Shown: positions 25,641-34,169, counted from the first letter of the stretch. The stretch is 34,569 nucleotides of DNA from Eubacteriales bacterium (GCA_021371895.1 JAJFVI010000339.1:1-34569); one strand, 5' to 3'. A program made the numbers and translations. The notes: generated from the letters alone by a model not told the origin.

Positions 25641-26900
25641 ATGTTCGACCAAATCATGCTGCCAAACGGCCTGCGAGTCGTGGGGGAAAGGCTGAGCTAC
25701 GTGCGCAGCTGCACCGTCGGCTGTTGGGTGGGCGTAGGCTCGATGAATGAACGCCCCGCGGAAAACGGGCTTTCGCATTTCATTGAACATATGGTGTTCA
25801 AGGGGACGCAAACGCGCAGCGCCCGCGACATCGCGCAGGAGATGGACGACGTGGGTGGCCAATTGAACGCCTTTACCAGCAAGGATTGCACTTGCTTCTA
25901 TGCCAAGGTGATCGATGAGGATCTGCCTCTGGCGGTTGATCTGCTGTCCGATATTGTGCTGCGGCCGCGCTTTGACGAAGAGGAGTTTTCCAAGGAGCGC
26001 GGTGTGGTGCTGGAAGAGATCGCCATGGTGGAGGATACGCCCGATGATCTGGTAAACGACGTGCTAAGCGCGGCGCAGTTTGCCGGATCGCTGAAATACC
26101 CGATTCTCGGCTCCGTGAAGCGGATTCGCGCCTACCAGCGGAACGATCTGCTGGCTTACTGGCGCAGGCATTATCACCCCGGCAATATGGTGCTGGCCAT
26201 TGCGGGTCATTACGACTGGGAGGCGTTTTTGGCGCTGGTGACGCGCTATTTCGACTGTTTCCCCAGCCAGGGCGCGCAGCCGGACACCCGTGGCAAGCAA
26301 CGGCTATTAAGCGGCCGCAAGGTGCGCGTCAAGAAGACCGAGCAATTGCAGATCACGCTTGGGTATCCGGGCGTGGCGCTGGGCTCGGATGATCTGTTCC
26401 CCCTGTCCGTATTCAACAACGCCCTCGGCGGGGGCATGAGCAGCCGCCTGTTCCAGCGTATCCGCGAGGAACTGGGCATGGCCTATTCCGTATACACCTT
26501 TCCCACCAGCTACCCGGGACTCGGCACGTTCACCATCTACGCGGGCACTTCGCCCGAAAACGGAGAAACGGTACTGCGCGAGATTCGCAAGGAGTTGGAT
26601 AAAGCGCTCAACGACGGCTTCAGCGAAAAGGAGTTTATCAGCGCCAAGGCACAGCTGAAAGGCGGGTTTGTGCTGGGGCTGGAAAGTTCCTCGGGGCGGA
26701 TGCAATCCATCGGGCGCAGTATGCTGCTGCTAAATCGCCTGCAATCGCCTGAGGAAATTCTGGAAAAAATCGAAGCCGTAACGCTTGCGGACGTGCATCG
26801 TGTGGCGCGTGAGGTGCTTACCGCCACGCCCAGCGCGGCTGTTGTGGGGAAAAACGCAAAGCGCTACATCGAATGGATCGGAGGCGACGGGCGTGGATAA
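25641..26900 (+). CDS. M16 family zinc peptidase (MlpA/YmxG-like)
   Basis: This 419-residue protein belongs to the insulinase/processing-peptidase family. The inverted zinc motif is His46-Phe-Ile-Glu49-His50 in SHFIEHMVFKGT, and the third ligand is Glu126 in GVVLEEIAMVEDTPDD, at the expected distance. The second half (YPGVALGSDDLFPLSVFNNALGGGMSSRLFQRIRE) matches the inactive M16_C domain. It is the size of single-chain bacterial members. The ATG follows a GAGGACGA site. In Bacillus a homologue (mlpA/ymxG) also lies just after pnp, so the order is conserved. There is no signal peptide, so a cytoplasmic peptidase is expected; the natural substrate is unknown. The next gene overlaps it by eight bases. 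Confidence 0.94.
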   Translation: MFDQIMLPNGLRVVGERLSYVRSCTVGCWVGVGSMNERPAENGLSHFIEHMVFKGTQTRSARDIAQEMDDVGGQLNAFTSKDCTCFYAKVIDEDLPLAVDLLSDIVLRPRFDEEEFSKERGVVLEEIAMVEDTPDDLVNDVLSAAQFAGSLKYPILGSVKRIRAYQRNDLLAYWRRHYHPGNMVLAIAGHYDWEAFLALVTRYFDCFPSQGAQPDTRGKQRLLSGRKVRVKKTEQLQITLGYPGVALGSDDLFPLSVFNNALGGGMSSRLFQRIREELGMAYSVYTFPTSYPGLGTFTIYAGTSPENGETVLREIRKELDKALNDGFSEKEFISAKAQLKGGFVLGLESSSGRMQSIGRSMLLLNRLQSPEEILEKIEAVTLADVHRVAREVLTATPSAAVVGKNAKRYIEWIGGDGRG

Positions 26901-27282
26901 ACTGGAAGAAATCTTTACGCTCCAGGCGAGCTTTCAGGAGAAAATCAAGAAAGAACGCCATTTGGAAGACATCTCCATGGAACAATGGCTGCAAATGCAG
27001 ACGCTCGCCATGGTGAGTGAACTGGCGGAAGTGCTGGACGCTGTCAACTTTAAGTGGTGGAAAAATCCGCATCCATTGGATAACGCCAATATCCGGGAAG
27101 AACTGTGCGACTTGCTCCACTTTCTGGTGGGTATGTGCCTGGAAACCGGTATGACTGCCGACGATCTGTACGATGTGTACGTGGGCAAGAACCGCGAAAA
27201 CTTCCGAAGGCAGGACGGCCAAAGCGAAAAGAAGGGCTATGAGGTTCGCGCGACGGAAAGCGGCGAAACGCCGGATAGATAA
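26893..27282 (+). CDS. Type 2 dUTPase / MazG-like all-alpha NTP pyrophosphatase
   Basis: This 129-residue, mostly helical protein resembles dimeric dUTP diphosphatases of the MazG superfamily. These hydrolyse dUTP (or related nucleotides) to the monophosphate and pyrophosphate. Acidic metal-binding motifs are visible: MVSELAEVLDAVNFKWW and NIREELCDLLHFLVG, with TADDLYDVYVGKNRENFRRQDG later. The GTG at 26893 overlaps the peptidase stop by eight bases and has a GGAGGCG site. A longer frame from 26785 would lie inside the peptidase gene. The basic/acidic C-terminal tail is probably unstructured. Substrate specificity within the superfamily is not certain. A long hairpin follows. Confidence 0.86.
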   Translation: MDKLEEIFTLQASFQEKIKKERHLEDISMEQWLQMQTLAMVSELAEVLDAVNFKWWKNPHPLDNANIREELCDLLHFLVGMCLETGMTADDLYDVYVGKNRENFRRQDGQSEKKGYEVRATESGETPDR

Positions 27283-27290
27283 AACAGCAT

Positions 27291-27329
27291 ATAAACAGGG
27301 TGCGGAACGAAGTTCCGCGCCCTGTTTAT
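27291..27329. terminator. Long hairpin after the dUTPase gene (probably bidirectional terminator)
   Basis: Bases 27291-27300 pair with 27320-27329, continued by GCGGAA/TTCCGC (27302-27307 with 27313-27318) across one mismatch and closed by a CGAAG loop. The outer stem is ATAAACAGGG/CCCTGTTTAT, giving a T-rich 3' arm. On the minus strand TTTT follows after a short gap. It lies between convergent genes. Confidence 0.7.
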
Positions 27330-27455
27330 GAAGGCAAGGCGACATTTTGTCCACATCGCGGTGCCGATGCCCTGCCGCTTGCGGGCTCGCCTGTGTAACG
27401 GAATAATGGAGCGTGGCTGTCGCGCTGCGTTGCTCATTGGTACGTCCAACTCGCC

Positions 27456-27977
27456 TTAGGGAGTCTGCTGTTCGGCGTTCACCGCATCGGGGTCGAAAAG
27501 GGCGTGCAGGAACTTTTTGCCGGTGTCGGTGGCGAATATCTCCCGCTCGATGGTCTGCACGGCAGGCCACGCAAGGCTGTCCTCGTCGATATTCACCAGA
27601 AAATCCGCCTCAACAAGAATCCGGTAATCCAGGCCCCGAATATCCTGATAGGTATGGTGATGGGCGATCAGCCAGCAAACCTGTGCGATCACTGCTTCGT
27701 CCACGTTCAGTGCGAAGAGCAGCTTTTCGGCTTCGGGCGGCCCTTCCACCTGCTGGTGCGCTCCGGAGGCGCTGCCATATAACCGCTCGCTGTTTTTGAT
27801 GCCGATGTCGTGGGTAAGCGCGGCAATCTCCAGCACCTGCTGTGTGCCCGCGTCCAACCCCTCCAGTTTGCCGATGGCTTTGGCAAAGCCGTAAACTTTG
27901 ATAAAATGGTTGATTCGTCTGACGTCTCCCGCGAAATACGCGATCATCGCCCTTTGTACGTGCGCAATCAGATGCAT
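27456..27977 (-). CDS. HD-domain phosphohydrolase
   Basis: This 173-residue single-domain protein has the HD metal ligands: His24 (RRINHFIKV), His56-Asp57 (LTHDIGI), a His cluster at 106-108 (AHHHTYQDI) and Asp125 (VEADFLVN). HD proteins hydrolyse phosphate esters of nucleotides, and small ones like this are often of unknown substrate. The ATG is preceded by AAAGGAGC. A TATACT at 28042-28037 could be the -10 box, but the -35 is poor. An 8-bp hairpin lies in the leader. It is the only gene between the dUTPase terminator and the ferredoxin terminator, so it appears to be a single-gene unit. Confidence 0.85.
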   Translation of the reverse strand: MHLIAHVQRAMIAYFAGDVRRINHFIKVYGFAKAIGKLEGLDAGTQQVLEIAALTHDIGIKNSERLYGSASGAHQQVEGPPEAEKLLFALNVDEAVIAQVCWLIAHHHTYQDIRGLDYRILVEADFLVNIDEDSLAWPAVQTIEREIFATDTGKKFLHALFDPDAVNAEQQTP

Positions 27978-28008
27978 GCCGGCATTGCTCCTTTCTCTTT
28001 AGCAGAGC

Positions 28009-28030
28009 GGCTGCTCGTTATGGAGCAGCC
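28009..28030 (-). other. 8-bp hairpin in the leader of the HD-domain gene
   Basis: GGCTGCTC (28009-28016) and GAGCAGCC (28023-28030) pair exactly around a 6-base loop, about 30 bases before the ATG on the minus strand. It has no T-run. A role in mRNA stability or translation control is possible. Confidence 0.45.
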
Positions 28031-28044
28031 TGCCACAGTATAGC

Positions 28045-28072
28045 ATAAAACGCGCGAACTCGCGCGTTTTAT
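28045..28072. terminator. Bidirectional intrinsic terminator after the ferredoxin gene
   Basis: Bases 28045-28056 (ATAAAACGCGCG) are the exact reverse complement of 28061-28072, with an AACT loop. An A-tract before and a T-tract after a six-pair GC core is the form of a bidirectional terminator. It lies 37 bases after the ferredoxin stop on the minus strand and is followed on the plus strand by a run of ten G. Confidence 0.8.
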
Positions 28073-28082
28073 GGGGGGGGGG
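28073..28082. repeat. G10 homopolymer tract
   Basis: Ten consecutive G (ten C on the minus strand) sit directly beside the terminator stem, 27 bases after the ferredoxin stop. Such tracts change length readily by slippage or sequencing error. It is outside any gene. Confidence 0.9.
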
Positions 28083-28109
28083 CGTGGCTTGCTACGGTTG
28101 TCCGGGAGC

Positions 28110-28301
28110 CTACTTAACGGTAATCACGGATACGGGGCAGTTGTCCGCAGCTTCCCGCGCAGTCGACACGTCGGCTTCAGGCAAGGGATCGGCGTAGACC
28201 TCGGCCAGCCCGTCCTCCGCCATGCGGAACACGGCGGGGCAGGTGTCCGCGCATAATTCGCAGCCAATGCAGCCGCTGCGGTCAATGGACGCTTTCATCA
28301 T
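28110..28301 (-). CDS. Ferredoxin, single [4Fe-4S] cluster type
   Basis: This acidic 63-residue protein carries C11-IG-C14-EL-C17-ADT-C21-P near the start and C55-P near the end. The pattern matches one-cluster ferredoxins such as those of Thermotoga: Cys11, 14, 17 and 55 hold the [4Fe-4S] cluster, while Cys21 is a remnant of the second cluster. The Cys that pairs with it as a disulfide in some homologues is absent here. An AAGGAGG site lies four bases before the first ATG (28301) and seven before the second (28298), so the second may be the true start. It lies 15 bases after hcp and is probably its cotranscribed electron donor. Confidence 0.93.
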   Translation of the reverse strand: MMKASIDRSGCIGCELCADTCPAVFRMAEDGLAEVYADPLPEADVSTAREAADNCPVSVITVK

Positions 28302-28316
28302 GAATCCTCCTTTTGC

Positions 28317-29942
28317 TTAGTCGTTCAGCAGTAAAGCCAGATCGTCTTCCACTGTGCCTATCCCCGCGATGCCGAATTTCTCCACCAGTACATTGGCGAC
28401 ATTGGGGGACAGGAAGGCGGGCAGTGTGGGCCCCACGTGGATGTTCTTCACGCCCAGCGAGAGCAGCGCCAGCAGCACGATGACCGCCTTTTGTTCGTAC
28501 CAGGCAATGTTGTACACGATGGGAAGGTCGTTGATGTCGTCTAATCCAAACACTTCCTTGAGCTTCAGGGCGATCACGACGAGAGAGTAACTGTCGTTGC
28601 ACTGCCCGGCGTCCAACACGCGGGGGATGCCGCCGATGCTGCCCAAACTGAGTTTATTATAACGGTATTTTGCGCACCCGGCGGTGAGGATCACGGTATC
28701 GGGTGGGAGCTTTTGTGCAAATTCCGTGTAGTAAGCGCGGTTCTTCATGCGGCCGTCGCAGCCCGCCATAACGATAAACTTTCGAATCGCACCGCTCTTG
28801 ACGGCAGAAACAATCTGGTCGGCCAGCGCAAGCGTCTGATCGTGCGCGAAGCCGCCCACGATGCTTCCCGTTTCGATTTCATCCGGCGCGGGCAGCGTTT
28901 TGGCCAGCGCGATAATCTCACTGAAATCCTTGCGGCCGTTCTTGTCCGCGTCAATGTGCGTGCAACCGGGGTAGCCGCTTGCGCCTGTGGTAAAGATACG
29001 GCTGCGGATTTCCTCGCTCGCGGGGGGTACGATGCAATTGGTCGTAAACAGAACCGGGCCGTGGAAGGAGGCGAACTCGCTAGTCTGCTTCCACCAGGCG
29101 TTGCCGTAATTGCCCGCGAAATGGGGGTATTTTTTAAACGCCGGATAATAATGCGCGGGCAGCATTTCGCCATGAGTGTAAACATCAATGCCCGTGCCAG
29201 CCGTCTGCTCCAGCATCTGTTCCAGGTCGGTCAAATCATGCCCGGAAATCAGGATGGCGGGGTTTTCACGTACGCCGATATCCACCGTTGTTATCTCTGG
29301 CTTGCCGAAGCGGGAGGTGTTGGCCTCGTCCAGCAGCGCCATTGCTTTTACGCCAAAGGAGCCGGTTTTGAGTGTCAGCGCCACCAGTTCGTCCACGGTC
29401 AGGCGATCGTCCAGCGTCGCGGAGAGCGCTTCATATAGAAAAGCGTATATGTCCGGGTCTTCCCGGCCGATGTTCCAGGCGTGTTCGGCATAGGCTGCTA
29501 TGCCTTTTAAACCGTAAGTGATCATTTCCCGAAGGGAACGCACGTCCTCGTTATTGGTGGCGAGTACGCCGATGGTTTCCGCCTTTTGCAGCATTTCCTC
29601 CAGCGTGTTTACGTGGAACACCGCTGCGTCATGCGGCATGCCGGGCAGGGCAGGCAGCGCGTCGCGCAGGGTGAGCGTTTTGCGTATCCGCGTAGCGATG
29701 GCCTGCGGGTCGAAGTTCGCGTTGGTGATGGTCGCAAACAGGCTGGTAAGCGTTTGGTGGTTCGTCTCCGGAATCGTGCGTATGTCCAGCCTTGCGTTTA
29801 CCACGCGCAGCGCGACCCCTTTGAGTGTATACAGCAACAGATCCTGCAGGGCCGCGGTTTCGGACGTTTTGCCGCATACGCCACGCAAGGTGCAACCCTT
29901 GCCGCCGGCGGTTTCCTGACATTGATAACAGAACATGCTCAT
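28317..29942 (-). CDS. hcp: Hydroxylamine reductase / hybrid-cluster protein, class I
   Basis: Hcp carries a hybrid [4Fe-2O-2S] cluster plus a cubane cluster and reduces hydroxylamine in vitro; in cells it is linked to nitric oxide and redox stress. The 541-residue protein starts [12 protein letters not shown] with a Cys-X2-Cys-X8-Cys-X5-Cys motif, the cubane type of class I. All expected hybrid-cluster ligands are visible: His in ISGHDL, Glu in THGEML, Cys in [22 protein letters not shown] and GQCNDSY, and Glu in WYEQKA. The ATG at 29942 has GGGAGGT seven bases upstream; a TTG at 29957 is unsupported. It lies between a cupin gene and a ferredoxin gene, all in one direction. Confidence 0.97.
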   Translation of the reverse strand: MSMFCYQCQETAGGKGCTLRGVCGKTSETAALQDLLLYTLKGVALRVVNARLDIRTIPETNHQTLTSLFATITNANFDPQAIATRIRKTLTLRDALPALPGMPHDAAVFHVNTLEEMLQKAETIGVLATNNEDVRSLREMITYGLKGIAAYAEHAWNIGREDPDIYAFLYEALSATLDDRLTVDELVALTLKTGSFGVKAMALLDEANTSRFGKPEITTVDIGVRENPAILISGHDLTDLEQMLEQTAGTGIDVYTHGEMLPAHYYPAFKKYPHFAGNYGNAWWKQTSEFASFHGPVLFTTNCIVPPASEEIRSRIFTTGASGYPGCTHIDADKNGRKDFSEIIALAKTLPAPDEIETGSIVGGFAHDQTLALADQIVSAVKSGAIRKFIVMAGCDGRMKNRAYYTEFAQKLPPDTVILTAGCAKYRYNKLSLGSIGGIPRVLDAGQCNDSYSLVVIALKLKEVFGLDDINDLPIVYNIAWYEQKAVIVLLALLSLGVKNIHVGPTLPAFLSPNVANVLVEKFGIAGIGTVEDDLALLLND

Positions 29943-29988
29943 GGTTTTACCTCCCAAAAGTATTCGGTCGGGTATGGTCTTGGCTCGT

Positions 29989-30300
29989 TTAGCCCACCAA
30001 AGGAGCGGGCACTTTAAACACCAACAATTCCAGCGTTTCCGCGTGCAGATTGTTTACGTTCATCCGTGTTCCCTCGGGTATCTTGAGAAGCGTTTGATCC
30101 GGATATTCACTCGGAGGCTGGTCGTTAAGCCGGATGGACAGGCAACCGTGCAGGACGGTCATGTAAAGGGTGCTGTTTGCATTGTGCGCGGGCAGCCCCT
30201 CGCCCTGCGCGAAACTCATGTGGATAGCCTGCAGGTTCTCATCGTGCAGCAAGCGTTGGATTTTCTGCTGGGGATCGATCCGATACATCACTTCTACCAT
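29989..30300 (-). CDS. Small cupin-domain protein
   Basis: This 103-residue protein looks like a single cupin barrel: [32 protein letters not shown] has the first-motif arrangement, and the [27 protein letters not shown] end matches the second. Of the usual metal ligands only some His and Glu are present, so metal binding is uncertain. Function unknown. The ATG follows a GGGAGGA site. It lies 46 bases upstream of hcp in the same direction, so the three genes cupin-hcp-ferredoxin may form one operon. A cupin in this position could sense or shield against reactive nitrogen species, but that is speculation. Confidence 0.8.
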   Translation of the reverse strand: MVEVMYRIDPQQKIQRLLHDENLQAIHMSFAQGEGLPAHNANSTLYMTVLHGCLSIRLNDQPPSEYPDQTLLKIPEGTRMNVNNLHAETLELLVFKVPAPLVG

Positions 30301-30379
30301 AATATTCCTCCCGTGTCAACTGTCGCGTTCACCTGAGCGCCTGGTTTTCCTTACGAGAACAGCATACCCAGTGCAATGC

Positions 30380-30407
30380 AAAAAGTCTGTTGGAAATCCA
30401 ACAGACT
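30380..30407 (-). terminator. Intrinsic terminator of the liv operon
   Basis: Bases 30384-30393 and 30398-30407 form a perfect 10-bp stem with a 4-base loop. On the minus strand the stem ends in a run of five T. It lies 62 bases after the livF stop and upstream of the cupin gene, so it separates the two minus-strand units. No convincing promoter for the cupin gene was found in 30301-30379. Confidence 0.88.
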
Positions 30408-30469
30408 GAAAGCTTTCCGGCGGATGGTCGGCGGCGTGCCCGCCTTTCAGGGAAGTACACCGGGCGGCG

Positions 30470-31174
30470 TTACACGCCCAGGTAGGCCTTGCGTACGCGG
30501 TCGTCTTCCATCAATTCTGCCGCGTTGCCGCTCATAGCAATGGAGCCTGTTTCCAGCACGTAGGCGCGGCTGGAGATGGACAACGCCATTTTCGCGTTCT
30601 GCTCCACCAGCAAAATCGTGATGCCCTTCTCGTGCAGCGTCGCGATAATGTGGAATATTTCCTTCACCAGGATGGGGGAGAGACCCATGGAAGGCTCGTC
30701 CATCAGCAGGATCTTGGGGTTGGCCATCAACGCGCGCCCGGTAGCCAGCATCTGCTGTTCGCCGCCGGAGAGCGTACCCGCGATCTGCTTGGCGCGCTCC
30801 TTCAAGCGGGGGAAGCTCTTAAATACCATTTCGATGTTCTGCTTGATCTGTTCGTTATCTGTGAGGGAATATGCCCCCATGCGCAGGTTCTCCATCACCG
30901 TCATGCGGCTGAACACGTGGCGGCCCTCGGGCACGTGCGCCATTCCCAGATCAATGATTTTATGGGGCGGGGTTGTGCGGAGATTGATGCCGTTGTAGGT
31001 GATGGTGCCGGACGTGGCTTTGACCAGTCCGGAAACGGTGTGCAGGATGGTCGTTTTCCCCGCGCCGTTAGCGCCGATGAGAGAGACGATCTCCCCGTCG
31101 TTAACCTCCAGCGAAATGCCCTTAATGGCGTGAATGGCACCGTAGTGAACATGAAGATCTTTAATCGTCAGCAT
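30470..31174 (-). CDS. livF: Branched-chain amino acid ABC transporter ATPase LivF
   Basis: LivF is one of two ATPases of the hydrophobic amino acid (HAAT) importer. The 234-residue protein has Walker A GANGAGKTT (34-42), the ABC signature LSGGEQQMLATGRAL, Walker B ILLMDEPSMGLSP and the switch His after LLVEQN, where family members have Gln-Asn instead of His. The MGAYSL and FPRLKERAKQIAGTLSGGE segments are typical of LivF. The ATG follows AGGAGGGG and lies 11 bases after the livG stop. It is the last gene of the operon and is followed by an intrinsic terminator. Confidence 0.96.
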   Translation of the reverse strand: MLTIKDLHVHYGAIHAIKGISLEVNDGEIVSLIGANGAGKTTILHTVSGLVKATSGTITYNGINLRTTPPHKIIDLGMAHVPEGRHVFSRMTVMENLRMGAYSLTDNEQIKQNIEMVFKSFPRLKERAKQIAGTLSGGEQQMLATGRALMANPKILLMDEPSMGLSPILVKEIFHIIATLHEKGITILLVEQNAKMALSISSRAYVLETGSIAMSGNAAELMEDDRVRKAYLGV

Positions 31175-31185
31175 CGCAACCCCTC

Positions 31186-31950
31186 CTATTCGCCCAAGTA
31201 GGCCGCAATGACCTTCGGATCGTGTGAAATTTCTTCCGGCAGCCCCTGCGCGATAATCTCGCCGTAGTCGATGACCACGATGCGTTCGCAGATGTTCATG
31301 ACCAGGCTCATATCGTGCTCGATCAGCAGGATGGTGATGTTGAACTTGCGGCGGATGGTGTTAATGCACGCCAGCAGCTCCGCAGTTTCCGTGGGGTTCA
31401 TGCCGGCGGCGGGCTCGTCCAGCAGGAGCATTTTGGCGTTGGTAGCCAGCGCGCGCGCAATTTCCAGCTTGCGCTGCTGTCCGTAGGGCAGGTTACCCGC
31501 GCCCCAACCGGCCTTATCCTGCAGGTTGAAAACGGAAAGCAGATCCATAGCCTTTTCCCGGATGGCCGTCTCTTCCCGCCAAAAGCCGGCGGTACGCAGC
31601 AACGAGCCTGGCAGCCCGTAACGAATGTCCTTGGTAAAGGCGATCAGCACGTTTTCCATGACCGTCATTTTCTTAAACAGGCGAATGTTCTGGAACGTAC
31701 GCGCAATCCCCGCGGCGACGATTTCGTGGGTCTTTTTGCCGCTCATCAGCTTATCGTGCAGGTAGAAGGCGCCTTCTGTGGACTTGTATACACCGGTGAA
31801 AAGGTTGAAAACCGTAGTTTTTCCTGCGCCGTTGGGCCCGATGAGGCCGACCAGCTCGCCCTCCCGGATATCGATGTTAAAGGCGTGAAGGGCGCGAAGA
31901 CCGCCAAAGGAGATTCCCAAATTGGAGGCCCGTAAAATCGATTCAGCCAT
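31186..31950 (-). CDS. livG: Branched-chain amino acid ABC transporter ATPase LivG
   Basis: LivG is the second ATPase of the HAAT importer. The 254-residue protein has Walker A GPNGAGKTT (38-46), the LivG-type signature LPYGQQRKLEIARAL instead of LSGGQ, and Walker B MLLLDEPAAGMNP. The switch region is LLIEHDMSLVMNICERI, and the ARTFQNIRLFKKMTVMENVLIA part is typical of LivG. The ATG at 31950 is used because AAAGGAGG precedes it; an in-frame upstream start at 32010 lies inside livM. It starts two bases after the livM stop, showing tight coupling. Confidence 0.96.
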   Translation of the reverse strand: MAESILRASNLGISFGGLRALHAFNIDIREGELVGLIGPNGAGKTTVFNLFTGVYKSTEGAFYLHDKLMSGKKTHEIVAAGIARTFQNIRLFKKMTVMENVLIAFTKDIRYGLPGSLLRTAGFWREETAIREKAMDLLSVFNLQDKAGWGAGNLPYGQQRKLEIARALATNAKMLLLDEPAAGMNPTETAELLACINTIRRKFNITILLIEHDMSLVMNICERIVVIDYGEIIAQGLPEEISHDPKVIAAYLGE

Positions 31951-31952
31951 GG

Positions 31953-33011
31953 TTACGCGCCTCCTTTCGCGGCGGACTGCTCCGCTTCGATCGGCTTTTT
32001 TCGAAACCATTTTAGCAACAAATGGTAAAGCGAGAACTCGTAATTACCAAACAGGCCGATGGGGCGGAAAATCATCATGATGACCAGAATAACGGAATAA
32101 AGCAGCATCCGGTATTGGGCGAAGGCGCGCAGCATCTCCGGCAATACGGACAGGAGCACCGCGGTGATTACAGAGCCCGTCATGGAGCCCATGCCGCCCA
32201 GGACGACCATGATGACGTAATCGGTGGATTTGAGGAAGGTAAAATCACTGTACTGCAGTGTGCCAAGCCCACGGTGGGCGTATATGGCGCCGGCGATTCC
32301 GGCGAAGAATGCTGAAACTGTGAAGGTAAGCACCTTGTAATAGGTCACGTTGAGCCCCGCGCTGCTGGCTGCGATATCATCCTCGCGGATGGCGATAATG
32401 GCACGCCCGAACTTGGAGCGTACGAACGCCAGCATAATGGCTACACTGACCACCGTTACGGCGAAGATGATGTAGATGTTGTTCATCTTCATAATGCCAA
32501 TCAACGCTTGGCCTGCCTGCCCGTTGGCAAGTCCCTTTCCGCCCGCGAAAGGCAGGTTTTGGATGACGACGCGGATGATCTCGCCAAAGCCCAGCGTGAT
32601 GATGGCCAAGTAATCGCCGCGCAGACGCAGCGCCGGAATGCCAACCAGAAGGCCGAACAGCGCCGCGACGAGGGCGCCGCACAACATGCCGATAAAGAAC
32701 TGCGATACGTTGGAGATTGGCGCGATGGTACCCGCTTTGATGCCAAGGCCGATCGCTTTGGTGACCAGCGCGGAGGTGTAGGCACCCACCGCCATGAAAC
32801 CAGCGTGACCAAGCGCAATCTGCCCCAGATAGCCCATGACGAGGTTGAGCGACGTCGCCATGATGACCGCGAAGCAACACTGCATGAAGATACCGCGGAT
32901 GTAGCTGTCCATGCCGCCAAACGAATCGACCAGAAGTAAAACCACTCCCAGTACACAAACGCCAAGCAAGGATACCAGTAGGCTGCGGGTACGATTTTTC
33001 TTGTCGTTCAT
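31953..33011 (-). CDS. livM: Branched-chain amino acid ABC transporter permease LivM
   Basis: LivM is one of two integral membrane subunits of the HAAT importer. The 352-residue protein has about eight to ten hydrophobic helices. The family segments are LNLVMGYLGQIALGHAGFMAVGAYT, RGDYLAIITLGFGEIIRVV and KVLTFTVSAFFAGIAGAIYAHRGL. A charged C-terminal tail follows the last helix. The ATG has a weak TAGGTG site that overlaps the livH stop, so translation is coupled to livH. It is followed without a gap by livG. Confidence 0.95.
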   Translation of the reverse strand: MNDKKNRTRSLLVSLLGVCVLGVVLLLVDSFGGMDSYIRGIFMQCCFAVIMATSLNLVMGYLGQIALGHAGFMAVGAYTSALVTKAIGLGIKAGTIAPISNVSQFFIGMLCGALVAALFGLLVGIPALRLRGDYLAIITLGFGEIIRVVIQNLPFAGGKGLANGQAGQALIGIMKMNNIYIIFAVTVVSVAIMLAFVRSKFGRAIIAIREDDIAASSAGLNVTYYKVLTFTVSAFFAGIAGAIYAHRGLGTLQYSDFTFLKSTDYVIMVVLGGMGSMTGSVITAVLLSVLPEMLRAFAQYRMLLYSVILVIMMIFRPIGLFGNYEFSLYHLLLKWFRKKPIEAEQSAAKGGA

Positions 33012-33019
33012 ATTCGCAC

Positions 33020-33940
33020 CTACACTTTCTCGCCGGTCTTTTCGCCCATGATGCCCGTAGGCTTCACCAGCAGAACGATGATCAGGATGCCGAATAAGAT
33101 GGCGTCGGAGAAGGCGGAGGTGATGATGCCCCCTGTGAGCGGGGAGATATAAGCTTTGGAAAGGCTTTCGACGATGCCGATCACCAGCCCGCCGACCATA
33201 GCGCCTGGTATGTTGCCGATGCCGCCCAGCACGGCTGCGACGAAGGCTTTCAGACCCAGCATCGTGCCCATCATGTTAGTGACCTGATTATACTGTACGA
33301 TGTACATCAGCGAGGCGATCGCCGCCAATCCCGAGCCGATGGCGAAAGTCCGCGTAATGATGCGGTTAACGTTGATCCCCATGAGCATCGAGGCGTTTTT
33401 ATCCTCCGACACCGCACGCATGGCCTGCCCGCCCTTGGTGTATTTCACATACAGCGAAAGGCCGACCATCACCACCACGCCGATGAGGATCGTTAGCAGC
33501 GTGTTACCGCTAAACCCCAGCAGCATCGGGAGGCTGAAGATCGTGCCCACTTGCTTGGGATTCGCGCCGAACAGCGTTTGCGCCAGGTTTTCTAAAAACA
33601 GGCTCATGGCGATGGCAGTGATCAGCGCAGACATTTTGGTGCCTTTGGCGCGTACGGGTTTATACGCAAGCTTTTCCACCAGAACGCCGGTGGTGGCACA
33701 CACCGCGACGGCGATGATTACGGACAGCCACGCGGGCATACCCGCGGAGATCATCAGCGGAACGGTAAAAAACAACGAGTATGCGCCGACCATGATAAAA
33801 TCCCCGTGGGCGAAGTTGATGAGCCGGATGATTCCGTAAACCATGGTGTAGCCGAGCGCTATCAGGGCGTACACGCTTCCGACGCGCAGCCCGTTGATGA
33901 CCTGCTGGATAAACAGCGTCAGTCCATCCACGACAGACAT
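33020..33940 (-). CDS. livH: Branched-chain amino acid ABC transporter permease LivH
   Basis: LivH is the other membrane subunit of the importer. The 306-residue protein has about eight hydrophobic segments. It shows the family N-terminus LFIQQVINGLRVGSVYALIALGYTMVYGIIRLINFAHGD and the segment TRTFAIGSGLAAIASLMYIVQY. The ATG at 33940 is chosen because most LivH proteins begin close to it, though its GGAAGGGAG site is very close to the start. A GTG nine bases on is an alternative, and a GTG at 33994 has no ribosome site. A strong terminator-like hairpin lies between this gene and livK upstream, so livH may be transcribed at a lower level. Confidence 0.92.
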   Translation of the reverse strand: MSVVDGLTLFIQQVINGLRVGSVYALIALGYTMVYGIIRLINFAHGDFIMVGAYSLFFTVPLMISAGMPAWLSVIIAVAVCATTGVLVEKLAYKPVRAKGTKMSALITAIAMSLFLENLAQTLFGANPKQVGTIFSLPMLLGFSGNTLLTILIGVVVMVGLSLYVKYTKGGQAMRAVSEDKNASMLMGINVNRIITRTFAIGSGLAAIASLMYIVQYNQVTNMMGTMLGLKAFVAAVLGGIGNIPGAMVGGLVIGIVESLSKAYISPLTGGIITSAFSDAILFGILIIVLLVKPTGIMGEKTGEKV

Positions 33941-34077
33941 CTCCCTTCCGTTTCCGATATACGACCGGAGCGCGGCGCTGCCGGTAAAATGCACACTATG
34001 ACGACTACGCCGAACGCGGCATAGAAAAATGCAATAGTATCAGGAAAGCCTTTTCAGACGCCACTTACCTTGTCGAG

Positions 34078-34114
34078 AAAAAGACAAGGCGGGGCGGACG
34101 CGATCGTCCGCCCC
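34078..34114 (-). terminator. Terminator-like hairpin between livK and livH
   Basis: Bases 34091-34100 and 34105-34114 form a perfect 10-bp GC-rich stem with a CGAT loop. On the minus strand a run of five T follows after eight bases (34082-34078). A second small stem (34068-34074 with 34083-34089) encloses that T-run. A partial terminator here would leave livK transcripts in excess over the rest of the operon. Confidence 0.7.
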
Positions 34115-34169
34115 TTGCCCCGGCGGATAGAAACGAGGCTCCTCCCTATCCGGCTTTCATTTCGGGAGT

